IMG/VR virus record: IMGVR_UViG_3300028025_001316
Coordinates: 1 to 30,446 of that record
Origin: a virus
Length of the DNA: 30,446 nt
Strand: one strand, 5' to 3'
Shown here: positions 1-4,560 of the stretch, in pieces
Layout of the letters: the number at the start of each line of letters is the position of its first letter
How positions within the stretch are numbered: the stretch's first letter is position 1
Made by a program: the position numbers and the translations under genes
Notes under the pieces: model-generated
Seen by the model: the letters and a program-made list of their open reading frames with translations, nothing else
Told to the model about the DNA's origin: nothing
Database searches by the model: none

Positions 1-4
1 TAAG

Positions 5-259
5 GTGCTAGACGAGAACCGCAAGCCAGTAGACTGGTGGCATCAATATCTTGAGTTTAACCAAGCCGTTGCAGAAAACGAATTTTACATTCTGTTTGCC
101 GATGGCTTACTTGTCAAAAAAGGGAAATCTAAATTTAGGACCAGTCAATATGTTAAAGGCGAAAAGTACGTGGACTTTAAGACATTTTACAAGCAAGCAA
201 AACTTGAAAAAGATTGCAGCGATGTTTGGGTTTCTTATGGTGATAATTTGCCTTATTAA
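5..259 (+). CDS. Hypothetical protein, probably 5'-truncated by the window edge
   Basis: I do not recognise the family. The visible 84 residues are soluble and mixed in charge, rich in Trp and Tyr (DWWHQYLEF near the start, DVWVSYGDNLPY at the end), with no membrane segment or motif I can name. The first possible start seen is a GTG at 5, but the frame is already open at position 2, so the real start may lie left of the window. It is the first visible gene of a short rightward group that opposes the rest of the window. It ends 33 bp before the next small gene. Confidence 0.55.
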   Translation: MLDENRKPVDWWHQYLEFNQAVAENEFYILFADGLLVKKGKSKFRTSQYVKGEKYVDFKTFYKQAKLEKDCSDVWVSYGDNLPY

Positions 260-292
260 ATGGTGGTCAGAGTTTCTTAAAATTAACTTATA

Positions 293-388
293 ATGGAAAA
301 ATCAAAAATCTTTTTATTCATTTCCTGCGCTTCAATTTCTTTTACCTTGTTTTTAATGCTAATAACTTATTGGTACTTGTTGAAATAA
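293..388 (+). CDS. 31-aa single-pass membrane peptide
   Basis: A short ORF with an ATG start encodes MEKSK followed by one continuous hydrophobic stretch (about residues 6-30, IFLFISCASISF then LFLMLITYWYLL) ending in Lys. This is the pattern of a tiny N-in membrane protein. Its TAA shares one base with the ATG of the DUF1599 gene (TAATG), the same coupling used elsewhere in this phage, which supports it being a real gene. It fills the gap between its neighbours. No homologue is recognised; a holin-like, superinfection-exclusion or membrane-targeting role is possible but unproven. Confidence 0.5.
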   Translation: MEKSKIFLFISCASISFTLFLMLITYWYLLK

Positions 389-657
389 TGACGCACAATT
401 TCTTTTCCGTACAGGTTACGGTTGTACTTGAGGAAATTAGAGACCTGCTAATTGCTAAAAATCAAAAGTACGGCAATTCAGCACTGGAACCTCTTTGCGT
501 ATTTAGTCAGTTGTCCGCAAAAGAAGGACTACTGGTTAGAATCGATGACAAGCTAAAGCGAATTAAAAACGGAAGCTTGGACAAAGACGATGAGGATGTG
601 GTAAATGACTTGATTGGTTACCTTGTCTTGCTAAAAATTATTGGAAATGAGTCCTGA
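388..657 (+). CDS. DUF1599 / nucleotide modification associated domain 1 (Nmad1)-like protein
   Basis: An 89-aa all-helical protein. It has K24-N-Q-K-Y28-G29-N30-S31, then R51-I-D-D-K55-x-x-R58-I and E69-D70 followed by D74-L-I-G77-Y78. This KNxxYGNS, RxxDKxxRI, ED, DLxGY series matches what I know of DUF1599/Nmad1, a small family related to MazG/dUTPase-type nucleotide pyrophosphatases and found in phages near nucleotide or base modification genes. Metal and substrate binding would use the conserved E/D residues; the actual substrate is unknown. An in-frame TTG lies at 370, but the ATG at 388 overlaps the upstream stop as TAATG and is preferred. It overlaps the next gene by 11 bp. Confidence 0.72.
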   Translation: MTHNFFSVQVTVVLEEIRDLLIAKNQKYGNSALEPLCVFSQLSAKEGLLVRIDDKLKRIKNGSLDKDDEDVVNDLIGYLVLLKIIGNES

Positions 658-844
658 TATCGCAAAATGCCTAGGGACAAATTGTCCCTACAAAGAGACG
701 TGTTACCACTACACATCAAAGCCTAGCGATTGGCAAAGCTATTTCTTAGAACCTCCAATTAAGGACGGAAAATGTGATATGTATTGGGGAGACCTAGCAG
801 AGTCTATTTTTAATCAGCTTAAAGAGATAGTTAAGCCTAATTAA
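647..844 (+). CDS. Small Cys-containing protein, possible metal site
   Basis: A 65-aa protein from the ATG at 647 (a TTG at 641 is also in frame). Four cysteines lie in the pattern C-x4-C-x5-C (CLGTNCPYKETC) followed later by KCDMYW. This could hold zinc or an Fe-S cluster, or could simply be structural. The remainder is short and amphipathic. The start lies inside the end of the DUF1599 gene, so the two are likely translationally coupled. The stop codon overlaps the stop of the opposing leftward array by 3 bp (842-844 against 841-843), with no terminator hairpin visible at this junction. Function unknown. Confidence 0.6.
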   Translation: MSPDIAKCLGTNCPYKETCYHYTSKPSDWQSYFLEPPIKDGKCDMYWGDLAESIFNQLKEIVKPN

Positions 845-1374
845 AACAACTTTTTTGCCACTCCTATTTGGTGGACCTTTTGCAGAGGCTGGAATTGGTA
901 GCTAAATAAATACTTGTTATCCAAGTAGGCAACCGATGCGCTAGGCTGGAGCAATGAATTTACACCACCACCCAAGTAAATTCCCTTTGGTTTTTGAATA
1001 ATTGTCTTTGTTTCTGTGTTCGTAATTGTGTTGGTTACGACTGGCAATTTATAATCGTTTGTAGCGGTCATTTTAAGCACCTCTCCAAGGACTTCTCCGC
1101 TAACCTTGGTACTTCCATACTCAAATGGAAAGGTGGTCTCAAATAGGCTAATTTGTGGCTTAAAATCAACAAGGATTGTGTCTCTTACAACCTCGGTTTT
1201 TATCTTGGTTTTAGGAATGTAAACTGTCTCCAATTTGTCGACAAACAAAGTGTCTGTTTTTGTCACGGTTTCAAATTTATAAACCGTCTCTTGTTCGTGT
1301 CTAGGGTAGACCACAAAGGTTAAGATTACCCCTCCAAGAAAAGCTAAGATTGCGATTTGAATTCTTTGGTCCAT
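841..1374 (-). CDS. Membrane-anchored envelope protein, end of the leftward array
   Basis: A 177-aa protein with an N-terminal transmembrane segment (about residues 7-24, IAILAFLGGVILTFVVYP). A Thr/Val/Asp-rich extended region follows with repeated ETVY and DTLFVDK-like strands (KTDTLFVDKLETVYIPKT, VVRDTILVDF). The C-terminal half is Gly/aromatic-rich and strand-like (GIYLGGGVNSLLQPSASVAYLDNKYLFSY). It resembles membrane-anchored Bacteroidota phage proteins of unknown role; I recall DUF6808-type proteins with similar DT-rich strands but cannot confirm the match. Placed last in the lysis/envelope block, its ATG overlaps the stop of the upstream gene (TAATG). It could be an extra envelope-disruption protein; confidence in function is low. 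Confidence 0.7.
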   Translation of the reverse strand: MDQRIQIAILAFLGGVILTFVVYPRHEQETVYKFETVTKTDTLFVDKLETVYIPKTKIKTEVVRDTILVDFKPQISLFETTFPFEYGSTKVSGEVLGEVLKMTATNDYKLPVVTNTITNTETKTIIQKPKGIYLGGGVNSLLQPSASVAYLDNKYLFSYQFQPLQKVHQIGVAKKLF

Positions 1375-1595
1375 TATTTGTCTAAGTCAATATTTTCCTC
1401 GTAAAGCAAAGTCCTTAGCTGGTCACGACAAGCTTGGTAAACTTGGTGCTGGTCATCGTTTAGGTCCTCGTATTTAATCTTAGAGCGCAACCATTGGTCA
1501 AACTCATTTAAAACGCAATGCATTGCACTTGCATTTACCGCCATATACCATCCATGTTGGTCCTCAGGTAGTTCAAATATTAGCTTGGCTTTCAT
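1374..1595 (-). CDS. Conserved small acidic phage protein, function unknown
   Basis: A 73-aa soluble protein: MKAKLIFELPED, then HGWYMAVNASAMHCVLNEFDQWLRSKIKYEDL, then a helical acidic tail ending EENIDLDK. The layout of a short strand followed by the VNASxxHxVLxEFDQxLRSKIKY helix is one I recall in small uncharacterised proteins of Bacteroidota phages, but I know of no assigned function. Its ATG sits in an ATGA overlap with the metallophosphoesterase stop, and its own stop overlaps the next start as TAATG, so it is expressed as part of the same late operon. Confidence 0.72.
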   Translation of the reverse strand: MKAKLIFELPEDQHGWYMAVNASAMHCVLNEFDQWLRSKIKYEDLNDDQHQVYQACRDQLRTLLYEENIDLDK

Positions 1596-2473
1596 AACGG
1601 AAATTTACAAGAATCGACTAGCAACTCCCAAGTATCACTTTCTTTTGTTCTTATTCGTCTGCCATCTAAATTTAAAATTCTGCCTCCTGTTGGCTTAATT
1701 GGAGCGCCTCTTTCAATATGCCAGCCTCCAAATCCGTCTTCGTATTCTTCCTTATAAGCACCAGTAATTGCAAGGTGAATTTGCTTTTGTACTAACTCAT
1801 GGCAATGTTTTCCTGCATTATATTGTATTGCATCCCTAGCGTCATTTCTGCTGGAGTTTTCGTGGATGTGACCCATTACAAAAACGTCCATATTTTCATA
1901 CATTTCTAACGCTCTAGTCAAGTTAATGGCTCCCTTAGTTACGACTCCACCTCCACCGCTTCCATGAAAGTATTTAACCATCTTGGTCATAAAAGTGTTG
2001 GTTTCAACTTGCTTTTTAACAACAAGCCAACCGCCATATCCGCCAGTATGCACGCTGGTTTTATTTGTGTAGTTTAACAAGTCGACAAACCTTTGCAATG
2101 GGTCGGTTTCTAAATTCTTAATAATTGCCGTCTCGTGATTGCCGTAACCAATAACGGTTAAAAGACTAGCATAAGGAGACCACCAATCAACTGCATCCTC
2201 AATTACTGCGTCAATATAATTTGACTTGTTGTGTTCAGGTAGTACGTCCTTTTTGCTTCGTCTTGGGTCGTACTTTCCCTGCATTAAACAAAAAAAATCC
2301 CCGTTAATAAAAACAGGAATTTCTTGCTCTTTACAATAGTCTAAATGGCGCTTTAGTTTTTCTCGGTCACATTTAGGATTGTCCCAGTGGATATCCGATA
2401 ACAAAGCAATTTTGGACTCTTTTTGGTCAAGGCTAATTTGGTGCAAATTCCTTGAGATTTTTTTTATTTCCAT
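1592..2473 (-). CDS. Calcineurin-like metallophosphoesterase
   Basis: A 293-aa protein with all the metal-binding motifs of the calcineurin-like phosphoesterase fold: SDIH (D27, H29), NGD (D59), GNHE (N112, H113), a later FHG (H170) and GHIH (H202, H204). These hold a two-metal centre that hydrolyses phosphoester bonds; the substrate (nucleic acid, nucleotide or envelope phosphate) is not shown by the sequence. The open frame runs further upstream, but the ATG at 2473 shares one base with the stop of the M15 peptidase (TAATG) and gives a normal domain start, so the longer form is rejected. Its position inside a lysis cassette is unusual. Confidence 0.85.
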   Translation of the reverse strand: MEIKKISRNLHQISLDQKESKIALLSDIHWDNPKCDREKLKRHLDYCKEQEIPVFINGDFFCLMQGKYDPRRSKKDVLPEHNKSNYIDAVIEDAVDWWSPYASLLTVIGYGNHETAIIKNLETDPLQRFVDLLNYTNKTSVHTGGYGGWLVVKKQVETNTFMTKMVKYFHGSGGGGVVTKGAINLTRALEMYENMDVFVMGHIHENSSRNDARDAIQYNAGKHCHELVQKQIHLAITGAYKEEYEDGFGGWHIERGAPIKPTGGRILNLDGRRIRTKESDTWELLVDSCKFPL

Positions 2474-2937
2474 TAAGGAATAGTTTGGTATACTGTTTTT
2501 CCTCCAACCCTTACGGCTTTCAGCTTTTCTTTTCTGTTGCCTGTCTTTGCATAGCTTACGTGTACCCAATCAGGATTGGCATCTGTGCCAAATTCCCAAA
2601 TAAGCTGGTCAAAGTCTAAGCGAGAAACAATAAAGTCAAAAACCATTTTATTAGTTACTCCGCCCTTACTGCCATCCATGTCGATGTCGATGGCTTGACC
2701 TTTGCAATGTTGAGAGGATGAGCTACCACCAATAAAATCGTTTAAGGCTTTGCTTCGGTAACCTGAAGAAATAAATATTGGAGTTTTAAAGTGCAAACGG
2801 ATTGGCTCAAATACTTTCTCAGCTAGTAGCTTAAAGTTTTCCAAATGCTCAGCAGTAGGAGTGTTGTCAATGCCGTGACGCTTTGCAGAATCGGAACGAG
2901 TTACCTCTGCCAAATTTAAGTGCGTGCTAATTTTCAT
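2473..2937 (-). CDS. Peptidase M15 endolysin (D-Ala-D-Ala carboxypeptidase-like)
   Basis: A 154-aa M15_3-type zinc peptidase. It shows SSGYRS (57-62), the metal motif SQH77CKGQAID84IDMD and the closing W124-V-H126, so H77, D84 and H126 are the likely zinc ligands. Family members cleave peptide cross-links in peptidoglycan, which fits the lytic enzyme of this phage acting in the periplasm. There is no signal peptide, so export would depend on the holin-like proteins encoded just upstream. The residues just after the start (HLNLAEVTRSDSA) match the usual M15_3 opening. It follows the lipoprotein gene by 3 bp and overlaps the phosphoesterase by 1 bp. Confidence 0.9.
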   Translation of the reverse strand: MKISTHLNLAEVTRSDSAKRHGIDNTPTAEHLENFKLLAEKVFEPIRLHFKTPIFISSGYRSKALNDFIGGSSSSQHCKGQAIDIDMDGSKGGVTNKMVFDFIVSRLDFDQLIWEFGTDANPDWVHVSYAKTGNRKEKLKAVRVGGKTVYQTIP

Positions 2938-2940
2938 TGT

Positions 2941-3300
2941 TTAGTTTTTTAGTGAGTCAAGACCAACCGAATCAATAGTGACTTTCTTTTTACCCCAAAA
3001 GTTCTTCTCTTCCTTGATGAAAATTGTATCTCTAATATAGACAATTGTCTTTTCAGCTTTAGCCAACTCAACCGCTTTCTTAGCTACAACAACCTCTGTC
3101 TTTAGCGTTTCAATCTTCTTGTCTACCTTCTCTACCATTTTGGTAAACTGCTTGTCTGACTTTGGTAGTGTTATAGTAGCTTGCTTGAATAGGCTATCAC
3201 TTTTGACAAATAAGCTATCAGTTACTTGCTCTTCGATTACCTCTTGTTCTTTACTGCAAGAAGCTAAAACCAGCAAGGATAAAATAATAAGATATTTCAT
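2941..3300 (-). CDS. Lipoprotein, candidate outer-membrane spanin subunit
   Basis: A 119-aa protein with a lipoprotein signal peptide: MKYLIILSLLVLASC, lipobox LASC with the acylated Cys at residue 15. The mature part is Lys/Glu-rich and helical (MVEKVDKKIETLKTEVVVAK and on, coiled-coil-like), with a short Thr/Ile strand region (IVYIRDTIFIKEE). An outer-membrane-sorted helical lipoprotein encoded 2 bp after an inner-membrane protein with a periplasmic coiled coil, and immediately before the endolysin, fits the o-spanin role: fusing outer and inner membranes in the last step of lysis. Spanins share little sequence, so this call rests on topology and context. Confidence 0.65.
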   Translation of the reverse strand: MKYLIILSLLVLASCSKEQEVIEEQVTDSLFVKSDSLFKQATITLPKSDKQFTKMVEKVDKKIETLKTEVVVAKKAVELAKAEKTIVYIRDTIFIKEEKNFWGKKKVTIDSVGLDSLKN

Positions 3301-3302
3301 TG

Positions 3303-3593
3303 TTATTTGATTTTACCTAGCTCCTGCAAGGTTGTCAATTTAGCAAGTGATGCAGAAAGCAAAGAATCCGAACGCTTCAAATTCATAGTTGCGTTGTCAA
3401 TCTTCAATTCCAATGCATCGATTTTCAAGCCTTGCTTTTCGATTTGGCTTGTATAGTTAATTTTGCCATCAATGTACAAGTAACCGATTGCAATGATTAC
3501 TAGGAATAGCATTCCTTTTACTGGCTCTTTTGCAAATTCGGCAAAGCTAATTGGCAATGGGTTTGCTTTGATTTCTTTTTTCTCTTCAGTCAT
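3303..3593 (-). CDS. Inner-membrane coiled-coil protein, candidate i-spanin
   Basis: A 96-aa protein with a short cytoplasmic N-terminus (MTEEKKEIKANPLPISFAEF), one transmembrane segment (about 27-43, GMLFLVIIAIGYLYIDG), then a heptad-patterned helix (IEKQGLKIDALELKIDNATM and SDSLLSASLAKLTTLQEL) predicted to face the periplasm. This N-in/C-out layout is that of the inner-membrane spanin subunit, and the next gene is a lipoprotein. The open frame extends upstream, but the ATG at 3593 overlaps the holin-like gene by 8 bp and lies just behind an A/G-rich leader, so it is chosen. Alternative: an unrelated membrane chaperone of lysis. Confidence 0.65.
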   Translation of the reverse strand: MTEEKKEIKANPLPISFAEFAKEPVKGMLFLVIIAIGYLYIDGKINYTSQIEKQGLKIDALELKIDNATMNLKRSDSLLSASLAKLTTLQELGKIK

Positions 3594-3831
3594 TTTCTTC
3601 TTTTTTATTTGGGTTCTTAAATATCTTTTCGGCTGCACTAATTCCCAAGGCAGCAGCAGACAAAGCGGCTACGGAATAAACCAATGCTTCGGAAGGCTCA
3701 TTAACTGAATCGTGATTTGCATATAAGGTGTAGCATAATGCAACCGCACTAAACACACCAACAAATCGTTTGCTGGATGCTTGCCCGTTTTCGGATAGAA
3801 ATCCGCTAGACCATTCGAAAAACTTTTTCAT
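3586..3831 (-). CDS. Holin-like small membrane protein
   Basis: An 81-aa protein beginning MKKFFEWSSGFLSENGQASSKRF. Two hydrophobic segments (about 23-38, VGVFSAVALCYTLYAN, and 50-66, LVYSVAALSAAALGISA) are followed by a Lys/Asn-rich charged tail (KIFKNPNKKEEND). Two transmembrane segments with charged termini and a position just before spanin-like genes and an endolysin fit a class II holin of a kind I recall from Bacteroidota phages. It would form membrane lesions that release or activate the endolysin. Its ATG overlaps the stop of the 41-aa gene upstream (ATGA), and it overlaps the downstream gene by 8 bp. Confidence 0.68.
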   Translation of the reverse strand: MKKFFEWSSGFLSENGQASSKRFVGVFSAVALCYTLYANHDSVNEPSEALVYSVAALSAAALGISAAEKIFKNPNKKEEND

Positions 3832-3953
3832 CTTCCTTGTCCCCTGTATTTACTTACCTTTTTTCCTTTAGGCGTGTTTAAATTCTTTGCTTTGCCCTCT
3901 CGCTTCTTTCCAAATGCAGATGGCTTGCTATTAGCATTACTTCCCTTCTTCAT
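3828..3953 (-). CDS. 41-aa Lys/Gly-rich basic peptide in the lysis cassette
   Basis: A short ORF from the ATG at 3953 encodes MKKGSNANSKPSAFGKKREG followed by KAKNLNTPKGKKVSKYRGQGR. About a third of the residues are Lys or Arg, none is acidic except one Glu, and there is no hydrophobic stretch. It starts 17 bp inside the end of the upstream membrane protein gene and ends in an ATGA overlap with the holin-like gene. This perfect fit at both ends supports it as a real coupled gene. It may bind nucleic acid or anionic lipid, or act with the holin; I recognise no family. Confidence 0.55.
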   Translation of the reverse strand: MKKGSNANSKPSAFGKKREGKAKNLNTPKGKKVSKYRGQGR

Positions 3954-4140
3954 CTTTTCTTTTTTCGTAAACTGACTTCTCGTTTTTGATTTTGAAAATT
4001 AAGTACACGATTGAAAGCAAAGAAATAATCATTGTCAAAACGACATTTAAAAAGTCAATGCCAATCGCTTGGAAAACATTTGCCAAGAAAGCCACTAGGG
4101 TGGATGGCACTCCTATTTCGTCTTTTTGCAATAAATTCAT
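3937..4140 (-). CDS. Single-pass membrane protein, first gene of the lysis cassette
   Basis: A 67-aa protein with an amphipathic N-terminal region (VPSTLVAFLANVFQAIGIDF), a strong transmembrane segment (about 33-50, VVLTMIISLLSIVYLIFK) and a highly charged tail (KNEKSVYEKRKDEEGK). The arrangement is similar to small phage holins or antiholins. It is the first gene after a terminator and a promoter-like element, so it probably opens a separately timed lysis transcript. Its product and the two-segment protein encoded at 3586-3831 could form a holin/antiholin pair; this is inference from context only. Confidence 0.65.
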   Translation of the reverse strand: MNLLQKDEIGVPSTLVAFLANVFQAIGIDFLNVVLTMIISLLSIVYLIFKIKNEKSVYEKRKDEEGK

Positions 4141-4163
4141 TTAGTTAATTGCTAATCGTTTAT

Positions 4164-4171
4164 CAAAAGTA
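4164..4171 (-). promoter_or_regulatory. Promoter-like -7 element before the lysis cassette
   Basis: Read on the minus strand the site is TACTTTTG, an exact match to the Bacteroidota -7 consensus TAnnTTTG. It would start transcription about 16 bases before the ATG at 4140. No TTG is seen at the usual -33 distance (the position falls in the T tract of the terminator), so the promoter may be weak or need an activator. Confidence 0.4.
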
Positions 4172-4185
4172 AGGCATTTTAAAGG

Positions 4186-4212
4186 AAATAAAAAAGCGCT
4201 ATTTCTAGCGCT
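4186..4212 (-). terminator. Rho-independent terminator with GAAA loop
   Basis: On the minus strand the sequence AGCGCTA-GAAA-TAGCGCT forms a 7-bp perfect stem closed by a GNRA tetraloop and is followed at once by a run of six T. It lies 31 bp beyond the stop of the last tail-region gene (4244-4525) and before the lysis genes, so it likely ends the structural transcript. Confidence 0.85.
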
Positions 4213-4243
4213 CTTAATTGTTACCTATGCTTTACCATTACTT

Positions 4244-4525
4244 TTACTTTAAAGCCTCGTATAGAGGTCCTAAAACAAGCACAGTGAAGCCTTTAGACTT
4301 GACCTTGTCCTTGATTAGTTCAGCATCTGATTTGCTTAGGTCAATCTCGCCATCAGAGTAGTAGACTTTCTTTGCCAACTCGTAAAGACGAATCGGGTCT
4401 TCTTTCTCTTCAGCAGCAAACAAAGCGTTACCTACCATTTTAGAAAGTAGCATTTCCTCGCCTTTCTCATTTTGAATCTTGTTGCCCTCAATGTCAGTTA
4501 GGGCGATTGCTAGATTTACGTTCAT
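4244..4525 (-). CDS. Hypothetical protein, last gene of the tail block
   Basis: A 93-aa soluble protein. It opens with an extended segment (MNVNLAIALTDIEGNKIQNEKG), continues with helices (MLLSKMVGNALFAAEEKEDPI, RLYELAKKVYYSDGEI) and ends ELIKDKVKSKGFTVLVLGPLYEALK. I recall similar small proteins near the end of Bacteroidota phage tail modules, but no function. It is separated from the fibre gene by 35 bp and followed by the GAAA-loop terminator, so it is the promoter-distal member of the structural transcript. Confidence 0.7.
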   Translation of the reverse strand: MNVNLAIALTDIEGNKIQNEKGEEMLLSKMVGNALFAAEEKEDPIRLYELAKKVYYSDGEIDLSKSDAELIKDKVKSKGFTVLVLGPLYEALK

Positions 4526-4560
4526 AGTGTTTAATTTTTCTGCAATTTATAAGATTAATT

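Noticed and set aside
2474-2569. Upstream extension of the metallophosphoesterase to 2569
   Set aside because: The added residues are the M15 peptidase end read in another frame; the ATG at 2473 with its TAATG overlap is the natural start.
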